64,000 nucleotides of DNA, from assembly GCA_963971405.1 (NCBI GenBank), contig OZ020490.1, positions 1,550,001 through 1,614,000 of the forward strand. Reading direction: 5' to 3'. Source of the stretch: Psococerastis gibbosa (lineage: Eukaryota > Arthropoda > Insecta > Psocodea > Psocidae). The position numbers and the translations under genes are program-made. A model generated the notes under the pieces. The model saw nothing but the letters and a program-made list of their open reading frames with translations, made no database searches and was not told the DNA's origin. The first letter of the stretch is position 1. Each line of letters starts with the position of its first letter. Positions 32,100 through 43,004 of this stretch are shown piece by piece.

Positions 32100-33130
32100 A
32101 CACGTATTTTAAAGAAAATAGTTACGCTAATTTTAAAAGAGTCAATTCATAGCAAATATAAGCCGAATATGACATGTGATTAACCAGACGAAATGTTCCT
32201 CTGCATTTTGATGAACACGATTTGAAAAAAAAAGTAACGAAAAGATCGAAGAAGTTCACATAGACCCATTGACGCTAGTGACGGGGACATGCCAGACTCA
32301 TGTATGAAAATGATGAAGAGCATTTCTTCTATTTTAAGACATCTCATTTATAGCTCTTATCAGAATATCGAACCTCTATTTGCCCAAAATTGAATTCCTC
32401 AAGAAACATTGATTCCCCAGCAATCAGAACAAAACATTTTCGCCTACTGCATATACAATCCATTGGTTGTTAGTTATGGAAGTGGCGGAAATACTGGAAG
32501 AAGAATATATTTCCCACGTCTTCCAAATTCAGTAGCGTATCCAAATTTAAAAAATAACAGCATAGTGTGAGTATGCTGTTATACATAATATGGCAGATCC
32601 AATAGTTGTTTGGATGAGCGTAAGCTGTTTGATTGGAAGAATTCAATGTCGTCTCAGGTCTTCGGCCACGGTGGCAAGAAACTGATAGCTAGAGGGGATC
32701 TGTTCTTGCCCCTCTAGAAATGTTTTATATGTACGCCACTCAATGTCCAAATTTGAAGTCAAACGGTACCAAAATGTAAAGGAACATTTCTTCGAAGGTA
32801 TGTAACCTTATTGATGGCATAATGGTCAATGCTTCCTGTGATATTTTGTACAAAAATTGTTAGTTGAGATGAGCGGCAGTGATAGTCTCCAAGGACTTAT
32901 GTTTGAAATAGGCTATTATTGGAGGTATTTCTGCAGAAAAGTGCTTATGCAACTGTGTAAAAAATCACATTCTCTATATTATACAGTATGAATGCATGAT
33001 GTATTGTAGGCTAGTTAGTAGCTGGCAGGCTTAATCAAATTTGGGGGCATCTACCCCCCCCTGTCCCCTTCTCGCCGTCCTTGGTGATGGAAGCGCCATC
33101 CCCCCGATTGTATCTCTAGTGACTCCTTTT
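32100..33130. other. Transporter intron 2, unassigned
   Basis: No gene seen. A short C tract lies near 33054. Confidence 0.4.
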
Positions 33131-33270
33131 GGTGCTTATTCCGCCGAGGTCAATAGTCCACTATTGACGTGTTTGATGTGGTAGCAGACATTAAAGACAT
33201 CGTAAAAATGATCTGCTACCACGTCAAACACGTCAATAATGAACTATTGACGTCGGTGGAATAAGCGCCT
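33131..33270. mobile_element. Short long-arm hairpin element, copy H1
   Basis: Arms of about 58 bp, ends GGTGCTTATTCC and GGAATAAGCGCC, right flank TTAG. The centre carries GTGGTAGCAGACATTAAAGAC, shared with the other hairpin elements. Confidence 0.8.
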
Positions 33271-33729
33271 TAGGTACTCAACCTATGAACAGACGATATG
33301 TTAATTTCTGACATACGCAGCATTTTTTTAGGTCTTTTGATTATAACAGTTACCGAATAATAGATAGGTATGGTCGTTGGCACAAGGCTGTACACGGGAT
33401 CTAGGTATTTCCTAGTTCCTGCCGATGCGCCATGCTTAATTACCGATTAGGTACCTACAATGGCAGGATATAGCCTTGACATGGCTAAAACTATCCCACA
33501 CTGCCATAGCAACTTATACTACCTATTAAACAAAGCTATTCAGACTATTGTCGCTGGACAGATGGCGCTATACCTGCTTGGCAAATAGTTAACGAATAGA
33601 CCTGGGACAATGGCACACCTTGAGACGCAAGTCATGCGTTGTTTTAATAGACAATTGGAGAGAGAAAAGCCGTATAAGTGTAAAAATCAAATATCTCATG
33701 AACTAGCAATCATACAGCTGTCAAAGGAA

Positions 33730-34036
33730 CGGTGCCGGATTAGCCCATGGGCACTTGGGGGACAGGCCCATGGCCCCCACAAAAATTCCTAAAATTCCGG
33801 CCCCCACGAACGAGATTTTTTTTCTTTTAAATGAAAATAATAATAAATTAAAACTTGAAAACAATTTCCAAACAAAGTTTTTAAATTGGCTTGACATTAA
33901 ACGTTTTTTTTTTTACTGCAACGTTGGTAGACAGACTTTGTGCCCATGCCCCCCCCCCCCACATATCTTGTGCCCACGGCCCCCCCCCCACCCAGATATC
34001 TTGTGCCCACGGCCCCACAGGTATTATCCGGTACTG
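33730..34036. mobile_element. hAT-like MITE (307 bp) with C tracts
   Basis: Ends CGGTGCCGGATTAG and TTATCCGGTACTG are imperfect inverted repeats, flanked by CAAAGGAA (33722-33729) and CAAAGGTA (34037-34044). C tracts lie at 33951-33960 and 33981-33989. The short frames over it are Pro-rich low complexity. Confidence 0.65.
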
Positions 34037-34044
34037 CAAAGGTA

Positions 34045-34920
34045 TCAGGATAAGACTGATGAGATTTTTCAGAGTAGTTTCATATGATATGCGCACCTTT
34101 TTCTAGCGCAGATTACACAATAATTCAATAAGATTTGTACCAAAACTTTTGGTTTGGTAGTCCCGACGAAGGAATTCAAAAACTGTTGCCAATTGGTGTT
34201 AGTGAAGGCCACATGTTATACATTGAAATTTAGATGAGCATTTATAGTAAAAGAAATGTAATTGATATTTTCGACGATTCTACGCTTGATATATTTTGCT
34301 ATGAAAATCGACTTTACACTAAAAACGCGTAATGGGGGCACTCTGATAATGGCTATTATAACATACGAATTTCGTATGTTATAATATATGAACGATTGGA
34401 GGTACTGAGTGCCTATTTTACTTTGTAGAGTCCCTCTAGATATCTATGGAGGCGCACCAATAAATAGACAGGGTTGTGCCGGCCATAAGGGCTGGGGGAC
34501 TCGCCCCCAGCGTCCATACCTACTCAAAAATCATAATGGCGCCCTTCATAGGACAGACGTGCCGCTTTAAGGAAAACTTATAAAACACATTGTATGTCAC
34601 TAATATAAAACTAACAGTAAGGGCCAAAGTGGCGCCCCTCCCGTTCTCTGAACCGCGTGGTTCCCCTATTGTAGCCAGCACGACCCTGATTGTAGACAAA
34701 GACAGATATGAAAAAATTGACGAAAACGGGACTCAAACCGGACTCTTCTTCATTTAATAATTATGCAAGTATGTACCTTATAGTATATACCTATAGACAA
34801 ACTATGTACTACAGTAATATAACCAGCGACTATTACCTTTTGTATTATATTCATGCAACCGTCCCATCGATCAATTCAGTGCTTTAGGATATACATATAA
34901 TGTAATATATAATATATATA
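34045..34920. other. Transporter intron 2, unassigned
   Basis: No gene or complete element recognised. A segment with AATGGCGCCCTTCATA recurs at 50481, so part is repetitive. Confidence 0.4.
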
Positions 34921-35271
34921 ATAGGGAATCAAATGGACGGAGAGCAAACGAACAGTTCAACAGACTGTTCCCGCGCAGTTTACACGCAATCTGTATAACT
35001 ACCTTTGACTGTATTAGGCATATAGCGAGTACCCGCTTACAAGAGAAATCTACCGCGGAATTGTTGTGTGACTGAGCTCTAAATGCCCATCCCGCCCGTC
35101 TCAACCTTTCGCAGAAAAAATGAAGAATATAATATTTTTGCAAATTATAGTGGCTTTGTATTATAATCACATATCGTGCAGCAACATCATAGGATTTCTC
35201 CCAGTAGCACTTGAGACTTCGATAAGACACTGTGTCAGTCTTTGAATAGAAAGATAACGGAGGATCTACTT

Positions 35272-35390
35272 GCCAACGGCCACACCATGTTGAACACACC
35301 GGTTCTCGTCCGATCACCGAAGTTAAGCAACATCGGGCGTGGTTAGTACTTGGATGGGTGACCGCTTGGGAACACCACGTGCCGTTGGCT
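35272..35390 (+). rRNA. 5S rRNA, array B unit 1
   Basis: 119-nt consensus unit with intact internal control region and T-run terminator. Reads CCACACCATG at positions 9-18. Confidence 0.95.
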
Positions 35391-35467
35391 TTTTATTTTT
35401 ATTATTTTTCTACTCATATTGCACTTGAAAATTACATTGATGTATTTGTGACCTCAGTATTTTTTAC

Positions 35468-35586
35468 GCCAACGGCCACACCATGTTGAACACACCGGTT
35501 CTCGTCCGATCACCGAAGTTAAGCAACATCGGGCGTGGTTAGTACTTGGATGGGTGACCGCTTGGGAACACCACGTGCCGTTGGCT
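35468..35586 (+). rRNA. 5S rRNA, array B unit 2
   Basis: Full consensus unit, 196 bp from unit 1, also with CCACACCATG. Confidence 0.95.
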
Positions 35587-35663
35587 TTTTCTTTTATTTA
35601 TTTTTCCACACATATTGGACTTTTAAATTACATTGAGGTATTTGCGACAACCGTATTTGCATC

Positions 35664-35782
35664 GCCAACGGCCATACCATGTTGAACGCACCGGTTCTCG
35701 TCCGATCACCGAAGTTAAGCAACATCGGGCGTGGTTAGTACTTGGATGGGTGACCGCTTGGGAACACCACGTGCCGTTGGCT
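35664..35782 (+). rRNA. 5S rRNA, array B unit 3
   Basis: Full consensus unit with GAACGCACC, preceded by the CATCG-type spacer also used in array A units 2, 3 and 5. Confidence 0.95.
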
Positions 35783-35859
35783 TTTTATTTTTATTATTTT
35801 TCCACTCATATTGCACTCGAAAATTACATTGATGTATTTGTGACCTCAGTATTTTTTAC

Positions 35860-35978
35860 GCCAACGGCCATACCATGTTGAACACACCGGTTCTCGTCCG
35901 ATCACCGAAGTTAAGCAACATCGGGCGTGGTTAGTACTTGGATGGGTGACCGCTTGGGAACACCACGTGCCGTTGGCT
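35860..35978 (+). rRNA. 5S rRNA, array B unit 4
   Basis: Full consensus unit with intact promoter boxes and terminator. Confidence 0.95.
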
Positions 35979-36055
35979 TTTTCTTTGATTTATTTTTCCA
36001 CTCATATTGCACTTGAAAATTACATTGATGTATTTGTGACCTCAGTTTTTTCTAC

Positions 36056-36174
36056 GACAACGGCCATACCATGTTGAACACACCGGTTCTCGTCCGATCA
36101 CCGAAGTTAAGCAACATCGGGCGTGGTTAGTACTTGGATGGGTGACCGCTTGGGAACACCACGTGCCGTTGGCT
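36056..36174 (+). rRNA. 5S rRNA, array B unit 5 (position-2 variant)
   Basis: Full-length. Starts GACAACGG, so position 2 is A and cannot pair with the G near the 3' end. The rest is consensus. Confidence 0.9.
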
Positions 36175-36251
36175 TTTTATTTTTATTATTTTTCCACTCA
36201 TATTGCACTTGAAAATTACATTGATGTATTTGTGACCTCAGTATTTTCTAC

Positions 36252-36370
36252 GCCAACGGCCATACCATGTTGAACGCACCGGTTCTCGTCCGATCACCGA
36301 AGTTAAGCAACATCGGGCGTGGTTAGTACTTGGATGGGTGACCGCTTGGGAACACCACGTGCCGTTGGCT
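36252..36370 (+). rRNA. 5S rRNA, array B unit 6
   Basis: Full consensus unit with GAACGCACC. Confidence 0.95.
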
Positions 36371-36447
36371 TTTTATTTTTATTATTTTTCCACTCATATT
36401 GCACTTGAAAATTACATTGATGTATTTGTGACCTCAGTATTTTCTAC

Positions 36448-36566
36448 GCCAACGGCCATACCATGTTGAACACACCGGTTCTCGTCCGATCACCGAAGTT
36501 AAGCAACATCGGGCGTGGTTAGTACTTGGATGGGTGACCGCTTGGGAACACCACGTGCCGTTGGCT
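36448..36566 (+). rRNA. 5S rRNA, array B unit 7
   Basis: Full consensus unit with GAACACACC. Confidence 0.95.
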
Positions 36567-36643
36567 TTTTATTTTTATTATTTTTCCACTCATATTGCAC
36601 TTGAAAATTACATTGATGTATTTGTGACCTCAGTTTTTTCTAC

Positions 36644-36762
36644 GACAACGGCCATACCATGTTGAACACACCGGTTCTCGTCCGATCACCGAAGTTAAGC
36701 AACATCGGGCGTGGTTAGTACTTGGATGGGTGACCGCTTGGGAACACCACGTGCCGTTGGCT
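36644..36762 (+). rRNA. 5S rRNA, array B unit 8 (position-2 variant)
   Basis: As unit 5, starts GACAACGG; otherwise consensus. Confidence 0.9.
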
Positions 36763-36839
36763 TTTTATTTTTATTATTTTTCCACTCATATTGCACTTGA
36801 AAATTACATTGATGTATTTGTGACCTCAGTATTTTCTAC

Positions 36840-36958
36840 GCCAACGGCCATACCATGTTGAACACACCGGTTCTCGTCCGATCACCGAAGTTAAGCAACA
36901 TCGGGCGTGGTTAGTACTTGGATGGGTGACCGCTTGGGAACACCACGTGCCGTTGGCT
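36840..36958 (+). rRNA. 5S rRNA, array B unit 9
   Basis: Full consensus unit with GAACACACC. Confidence 0.95.
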
Positions 36959-37035
36959 TTTTATTTTTATTATTTTTCCACTCATATTGCACTTGAAAAT
37001 TACATTGATGTATTTGTGACCTCAGTTTTTTCTAC

Positions 37036-37154
37036 GACAACGGCCATACCATGTTGAACACACCGGTTCTCGTCCGATCACCGAAGTTAAGCAACATCGG
37101 GCGTGGTTAGTACTTGGATGGGTGACCGCTTGGGAACACCACGTGCCGTTGGCT
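37036..37154 (+). rRNA. 5S rRNA, array B unit 10 (position-2 variant)
   Basis: As unit 5, starts GACAACGG; otherwise consensus. Confidence 0.9.
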
Positions 37155-37231
37155 TTTTATTTTTATTATTTTTCCACTCATATTGCACTTGAAAATTACA
37201 TTGATGTATTTGTGACCTCAGTATTTTCTAC

Positions 37232-37350
37232 GCCAACGGCCATACCATGTTGAACGCACCGGTTCTCGTCCGATCACCGAAGTTAAGCAACATCGGGCGT
37301 GGTTAGTACTTGGATGGGTGACCGCTTGGGAACACCACGTGCCGTTGGCT
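37232..37350 (+). rRNA. 5S rRNA, array B unit 11
   Basis: Full consensus unit with GAACGCACC, the counterpart of unit 6 in the repeated variant order. Confidence 0.95.
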
Positions 37351-37427
37351 TTTTATTTTTATTATTTTTCCACTCATATTGCACTTGAAAATTACATTGA
37401 TGTATTTGTGACCTCAGTTTTTTCTAC

Positions 37428-37546
37428 GCCAACGGCCATACCATGTTGAACACACCGGTTCTCGTCCGATCACCGAAGTTAAGCAACATCGGGCGTGGTT
37501 AGTACTTGGATGGGTGACCGCTTGGGAACACCACGTGCCGTTGGCT
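37428..37546 (+). rRNA. 5S rRNA, array B unit 12
   Basis: Full consensus unit with GAACACACC. Confidence 0.95.
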
Positions 37547-37623
37547 TTTTATTTTTATTATTTTTCCACTCATATTGCACTTGAAAATTACATTGATGTA
37601 TTTGTGACCTCAGTTTTTTCTAC

Positions 37624-37742
37624 GCCAACGGCCATACCATGTTGAACACACCGGTTCTCGTCCGATCACCGAAGTTAAGCAACATCGGGCGTGGTTAGTA
37701 CTTAAATGGGTGACCGCTTGGGAACACCACGTGTCGTTGGAT
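37624..37742 (+). rRNA. 5S rRNA, array B unit 13 (edge variant)
   Basis: Full-length but altered in the last promoter box (CTTAAATGGG for CTTGGATGGG) and at the 3' arm (GTCGTTGGAT). The unit at the array edge appears to be decaying. Confidence 0.8.
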
Positions 37743-37813
37743 TTTTATTTTTTTTATTTGACCACACATATTGGACTTTTAATTTACATTGATGTATTTG
37801 TGAGTTGTGACAA

Positions 37814-37859
37814 CCAACGGCAATGGGTCACCGCTTGGGAACACCACGTGCCGTTGGCT
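37814..37859 (+). pseudogene. 5S rRNA relic with internal deletion
   Basis: Only the first 8 nt and the last 38 nt or so of a 5S unit remain (CCAACGGC joined to AATGGGTCACCGCTTGGGAA), with the middle, including most of the promoter, lost. Confidence 0.85.
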
Positions 37860-38150
37860 TGTTAATTTCTCTGAGCCATGTTTTATTTTTTTTGATTGAA
37901 TTATATTTTATGTATTTTCTGTTCGCTGCATGAGGTCCCAGGGAAACAACTAACTCGGAATTAATTATATAAATATTTTTATTAATTATGTATACGACCT
38001 GTGGCTAAGGATTCGGCTGCCGCAGGTTGCCCCCGACATAAGCTGTGCTAGAAGGGACTGCATCCGTAGAAACCTATGGCATGTCCGCTGCATTGGAAAA
38101 AAAGGAAGTAGGCTTGATTAATTAGTTGGAGCTAGACTACAGGTACTCAC

Positions 38151-38289
38151 ATAAACTTGTGCTGCTGGTATGACTAGTCCTGCAGCGAGGCCCGTCAGCA
38201 ATCGAGCGCTCAGCAGTATGGCGAAAGACGGCGAGAATGCGATTCCAATCCAGCCCACAGCAAACAGCGGCTCAGCAGCCATCAGGGTC
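38151..38289 (-). CDS. Sugar transporter, exon 2 (TM3-TM4)
   Basis: Acceptor ACATACAG before 38289, donor GTGAGT from 38150. The first base completes AGG with exon 1, giving GRKRTLMAAEP. It encodes LFAVGWIGIAFSPSFAILLS, ARLLTGLAAGLVIP and AAQVY: TM3, the conserved R-G loop of sugar porters, and TM4. Intron 2 below it (31880-38150, about 6.3 kb) contains the thirteen-unit 5S array on the opposite strand. Confidence 0.93.
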
Positions 38290-38410
38290 CTGTATGTTAC
38301 ATAATCATTTAATAACGAGTGACTGAGCACAGTTCGCATGACTAGTCCCGTCAGAAAGACGAAGCCAGAAGGACGGCGAGAAGTTGACAACAGAGGACCT
38401 ACTGTCATCA

Positions 38411-38453
38411 GGATCAGTGATCAGTGATCAGTGATCTGTGATCAGTGATCAGG
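38411..38453. repeat. GTGATCA-type minisatellite
   Basis: About six imperfect 7-bp repeats (GATCAGT) just above exon 2, in intron 1 of the transporter. Confidence 0.8.
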
Positions 38454-38649
38454 ATTAGTGGCTAATCCTTAATTATTAGGCTGCTGGTATGAGCAGACAC
38501 GTATGCAGTGGGGTGTTCTGGGGGTTCACTCCCCCCCCCCCTCCCCTAAATGTGTTTGACTTACGAGTTATATATACAATTGCATTGAATGGTTGAATAA
38601 AGCCACCGCTTTTGATCTCTTGCTCTGGTGTGCCTCACGCTTGTGTATC

Positions 38650-38963
38650 CAGGGCGTAAAGTTGGGGGGTGGGCACGGTCCAGTTTGCCCCACCCCCGCT
38701 CCTTTTGGGGGAGGGCTTTGCCCCCTCCAGCCTCGAGCATTGTAAGACATGGTTCATACTTTATGGTCACCTTTGCAGCAATATGAATATGGGTATTCCT
38801 TTTTTAGCTTTGTAAAATCTACAGCTAAACTTTACTACTATTAATATGAGTAAAACCCTACTATTTTGTTCTTATAGTTTCAATTTCTCCTTACCCTGCC
38901 TGATGACGTCATAAGGTCTACTTAGTTTTGTCCCCGCCATCATTCTAAAACTTTACGCCTCTG
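38650..38963. mobile_element. hAT-type MITE (314 bp), copy 1
   Basis: Inverted ends CAGGGCGTAAAGTT and AACTTTACGCCTCTG-like, flanked by a perfect 8-bp duplication TGTGTATC (38642-38649 and 38964-38971). G/C tracts inside. Inserted in transporter intron 1. Second copy at 47824-48122. Confidence 0.9.
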
Positions 38964-39075
38964 TGTGTATCGAAACTATTTCGCAAATATTTCTTCAACA
39001 TTTATAATTCCGGGGGAAACTCCCCCAGGCCCCCCTGTATGCAGTTTTATTAATAAATCTTCACATTGGACCTAC

Positions 39076-39287
39076 CTTTTTCTGCCCATCTTGTATAGAA
39101 GCGGCCCGGCTACGATGCTGCCTATAAAAGCCCCCAGCAGGGGTGCTGCGGTGACCCATGACTCCTGTTCTTCAGCCCATATCAGGGCCAGATCCTCCCT
39201 CTTCAGCGAAGGTACGGCTGTGGCAGACCATCCGCGGGCTAGACCGACCGCCAGGTAGCTTATCGACGATGTGATGGCCAGGTACAG
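39076..39287 (-). CDS. Sugar transporter, exon 1 (TM1-TM2)
   Basis: Encodes LYLAITSSISYLAVGLARGW (TM1), an extracellular loop with SATAVPSL, TM2 (AAPLLGAFIGSIVAGPLLY) and KMGRK, ending in phase 2 at donor GTAGGT. The 5' limit is ambiguous. TGCCTGTTTCCAG just before 39287 is a good acceptor, implying an upstream N-terminal exon, but the frame is also open to an ATG at 39323 (12 extra residues). The three exons give 498 aa without that extension and 510 with it, normal for the family. Confidence 0.9.
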
Positions 39288-39449
39288 CTGGAAACAGGCA
39301 CACATGTCAAAGAGGTTGAACATGAGCTCGATATATCAGAGATTGGACCTTAAAGCGCGCCAAAAATATTTGTTGTATCATTGGGCCACCTCCTGGTGCC
39401 ACGAAATATTTTTGGCGTGTTCCAATGTCCTATCTCTCCTATTGTATAT

Positions 39450-39820
39450 GTTGTTTGTAACGCCTGCTTTTAGCATTACTGCTTTAAGCAACCCTGTCAG
39501 CCAGGTGGGGTGAGTCTGTTTGTTAACTTGAGACACCCTAAGGGCAGACCTTTTCACCTCGGGGGTAATGGGAGTTGACTGACAGGGTGATTATAGTGGA
39601 TTCCGAAACACTTGGGGAACATGGTAAAGTCACACGATTAAATCGGAGGTGACCAGGACTCGACACTCACGTAGACTCACTGGTATAGGAGTAGTCTCAG
39701 CGCGTTATCATGTCCCACCATGTTCCCCTGCTAAATGCTAACGCTGTGCACACTGCCATGTTTGCCGCAATTTGAAACATGCTCTGCTCGAATGGATTCA
39801 ACATGGTAAGGCCATAGGCC
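39450..39820 (-). mobile_element. 5S-headed SINE-like family, near-complete copy
   Basis: Minus-strand order: head GGCCTTACCATGTTGAATCC (5S-like), body, ...GCAGGCGTTACAAACAAC tail. It starts just outside transporter exon 1. Confidence 0.75.
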
Positions 39821-39924
39821 CTATTGCATTATAATATGGTACTCAGGGTTAAAAGGTTGCTTCTTTCACTTGAGTTCAAAAGTCCTGATTTCTACCACAC
39901 TGCCGACTCGTATCTGTACTTGGT

Positions 39925-40165
39925 TAAGTCATGCCTTCGCCTGTTTCATTGCGTCAATGGTAAGCTTGTCTCAGCTTGTCCATTGTCGCTTTTAGCCAGT
40001 GTAGGTTGACATCGAGAGCGTATACTAGTTTGCCAATGGCCAAAAATTTATACGGAAACAATATAAATAATGTCCGAAATCTGTGGGGTCGCCGTTGGCA
40101 TTGGACAAGGGCCACTATTAGTAGGCCTGGGTCCATAAAAGTCCTTCAAAAATTACAAATCCGCA
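39925..40165. repeat. Interspersed repeat, copy 2
   Basis: Matches 26572-26815 (AAGTCATGCCTTCGCCTG, CGTTGGCATTGGACAAGGG). Confidence 0.65.
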
Positions 40166-40639
40166 AATCCCCCACTCTTTCTATTGGAAAATTATTGACA
40201 AATCACAATAATGATGTACCAGTAAACTTCAATAATGTTTTTGTATACTGTTAGTGCCTAGGCCTACTGCAGACTATGTACAGTATGTACTCCACACGAT
40301 AAACCCTATCGTCCATTTATTATAATGAGCGAGGTTCGGTTAATTTATGCATAGCAACCGTGACGGTCAAATAATGTTGAAGAATCCCTGAGAAAAAAAT
40401 ATTATTGTAAACAGCTAGACACAGCGAGTGACCTTGAAGTGCTTCAAGAGATGATTGTGGTTGCCATATTATTATGTCATGTCCAAGTACAGTAGAGAAG
40501 TTTATTGTATAACAACCATGAGAAGCACTATAATAAATAGTAGTGTACAGTATTTGTAATTACAATTCGAGAAAATATTGCAGCCTAATACGAGGAAAAT
40601 TCTATACGATACTGCAAAAAATAGTTGGTTTTCCAAAGT

Positions 40640-40905
40640 CTGCTGTCAGCATTTCTGCTATAAAGCAACCCTGTCAGCCTAGCGGGGGAGTGACTCACTG
40701 CAAGGCCGTGCCCAGGTTTTGATTTCGGGGGGGGGGGGTCCAAAAAAACATTTTAACGTTATTTATCAATGAATTAATGGGTAAATTCCTCAAACCATAC
40801 AGGTTTACACACAAAAATTTAATTTGGGGGGGGGGTCTCCGGACCCCATGGACCACCCCCCTGGGCACGGCCATGGGAGTGAGACTGGTTACTGCAAACA
40901 TATGA
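40640..40905. mobile_element. G-tract MITE nested in a SINE-like fragment
   Basis: A SINE-like tail fragment (CAGCATTTCTGCT, GTCAGCCTAGCGGGGGAGTGA) is split by a MITE at about 40706-40876 with near-perfect 13-bp inverted ends GGCCGTGCCCAGG and CCTGGGCACGGCC. GGAGTGAC and GGAGTGAG flank the insertion. Two G tracts lie inside. Confidence 0.75.
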
Positions 40906-41055
40906 ATAAGCTACCATACCCCTTCAATTATTACTAATGATTGACTGAGTAAAATGAGTAGGTTCCTAATTCGTTAGTATAAAATTAATGTGTGTCAAAA
41001 TATCACAACCAAACACCTTCAAGTGACATAAATGAATTAAGAAATTCATTTCTGC

Positions 41056-41204
41056 TAAGGCACCCATTCCACATACGTACAACGTCAATGAAAATTATGA
41101 AATTGAAGGTGGTAGCAGAATTTTTAGTATGTCTTTAATGTCTGCTACCACCTTCAATTTCATAATTTTCATTGACGTTGTACGTATGTGGAATGGGCAC
41201 CTTA
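41056..41204. mobile_element. Near-perfect hairpin element, copy H2
   Basis: Arms 41056-41119 and 41141-41204 are complementary over 64 bp with about two mismatches. The loop is 21 nt. Right flank TTAA, left CTAA. The loop side carries GGTAGCAGA and GTCTTTAATGTCTGCTACC, the motif shared with the other hairpins. Confidence 0.9.
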
Positions 41205-41399
41205 ATACAATCAAGTAACGGACAAGAAAGCATCAAGTAACATCGTCAAAATATGGTCAAAATCAGGTAGTTCTGCCATTGTCTTTGTGCTAGTACGCTA
41301 GTGGATCAGTGACAGTGTAGAAAGCATTCTCTAAGAGATCTAAGAGTCTCAACAAGCCTTGCCATCGAACAAGACGTGTCGTAACTCATCGCGGGTAGC

Positions 41400-41545
41400 C
41401 TACTATACCCACACACTTGCTACCTTTTCTGGTCATGCTTCGGAGGGCGTGTTAAGCAGGCGATCCAGGGCCTGTAAGAGAATGCTTTATAGCCCTAACT
41501 CCGCTAGGTCGGCTTAGTAATGGAACGAAAAGTCATTATTTATTT
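41400..41545 (+). mobile_element. tRNA-related SINE, 5'-truncated copy 4
   Basis: Body from ACACTTGCTACCTTTTCTGG through CTTCGGAGGGCGTG and AACTCCGCTAGGTCGGCTTA with a TTATTTATTTA tail. The B box is missing. Confidence 0.75.
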
Positions 41546-41779
41546 ATTTATGCGCCGTGGGGGAGTTTCCAGTCTACTACCACCCGGCAGGTGGCAGATA
41601 TAGGGGAACGCTCGGCAGGGACTTGTCCCTAAGCGTCCCTAGCGTCATTTTCATAGCTTGAAATACAGTTGACACAAGCTATGGAGAACAGAAATCGGTG
41701 TATTTTTAAAATGTGGGTATTGAGATGAATGCTTCACATATCCTGGACAGATGCCTAATGCTGAGGTTTTCAGGCGAAT

Positions 41780-42015
41780 TGATAGGCTAAGCTACAGTAG
41801 TCGAGCTGCTTTTACTGGCGGCTAAGAAACAGAAACTAACATACTTCGGTCATGTGATGACCAACGAAAAGCATCCAAGGGAAGATGGAAGGACATTCTG
41901 GATGAAAAACATGAGGCAGTGGTTTGGCAAGAGACTTCCCTTTTCAGAGCACCAGTCTCCAAGGTTTGGATTGCCATGATGATGAAGATACATGCAAGGT
42001 AGAAGAATGAGATGA
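41780..42015 (+). pseudogene. LINE C-terminal fragment
   Basis: Encodes YFGHVMTNEKHPR, DGRTFWMKNMRQWFGK and PFSEHQSPRF with breaks. This pattern recurs at 45930-46070 and inverted at 52880-53000. Confidence 0.65.
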
Positions 42016-42110
42016 CGTTACAACATTAAAAAAATTCTGAGATTTACTGCAAAAATATAACTAGGCAACAGAAGGACTTCAAAACATTTCTCCTGCATTA
42101 CAAAGTAAAA

Positions 42111-42918
42111 GAACCGGTCCGAGTTTACTCGAACATGCTTTCCAATTTATCGGTTAGTAAAGTGAGAAAATGATTAATTTCATGGCAAATAATTTTCCTA
42201 TGGTTAAATTTCGGATATCACCTGACATCACTGAAGGTGACGTAAATTCTAGTTAGGTCAGACCAACACATTACCACACAGCAATAATGGCAGGGCACGC
42301 AATGCATTTGAGCGTGAATTTGCTTTCATTTTTTCAAAAATATTTTTTTGCACAAAACCAAATAGTTTTTGGGAAAGCAAACTGTCCGGTTTCGTGACTC
42401 AATTTAACACCTAAAATATGCCTGAAGGTAGAAATCATCGATGGAAAGGTTTCGCAGAAAAATTATTTTTTAGTCATTTTTCATTCAAATTGAAATATTT
42501 TTATTTTTTTTTACCCCCAGAAGCAAAATATCAAGAGGCAAGCGACCCCCCGCATTTTATAAACATTAATAACGACTACAATATATGTGAATTTTAAAGA
42601 AGTCGTTGGAGCCGTTTTTGTGAAATATTTTTTTAGACGTTTTTTTGGAGTTATTTAGAATAAAACCCTTCCGAATTGAGCTACCCCAAAATATAAAAAA
42701 ATGGTCCCTAGGTTTTTTAAAAACCTACATGCTAAATTTCATCAAAATCGGCCGAGTAGTTTGCCCGGAAATCGATGCACAGACAGACAGACATTTCGTA
42801 AAAACCACTTTTTTGGGTTCCTCGGACCTGAAAACGTGTAAATCCGTTGAAATCTCGGAATCAAAAATTTCGACCATCACAAAGCTTTCCTTAGGTACTA
42901 CATATAAATTGGAAAACA
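42111..42918 (-). mobile_element. Non-coding GTCT-microsatellite element, near-complete copy
   Basis: From GAACCGGTCCGAG through ACCCCCAGAAGCAAAATA and a short CAGA run (42780-42792) to CATATAAATTGGAAA. It is the copy with the shortest microsatellite. Confidence 0.8.
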
Positions 42919-43004
42919 ATGAATACCTATTGCAATAGATTAACTTTGGACGGAAGGTGAATTTTAAGAAGACCATGTCATCGATAATCAATAAGCACAA
43001 CAAG

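Larger units (their letters stand above)
34923..38335. repeat. Segmental duplication block B (left flank, large 5S array, exon 2)
   Basis: The partner of block A: 34923-35271 matches 13035-13382, the 196-bp 5S units follow, and 38078-38335 matches 14540-14800. Block B is intact within the transporter gene and is therefore probably the source. The 37860-38075 stretch after the array has no counterpart in block A. Confidence 0.9.

Noticed and set aside
13383-37742. The 196-bp direct repeats as a CRISPR array or satellite
   Set aside because: Each unit contains a full 119-nt 5S rRNA with Pol III boxes and terminator, and spacers are conserved.
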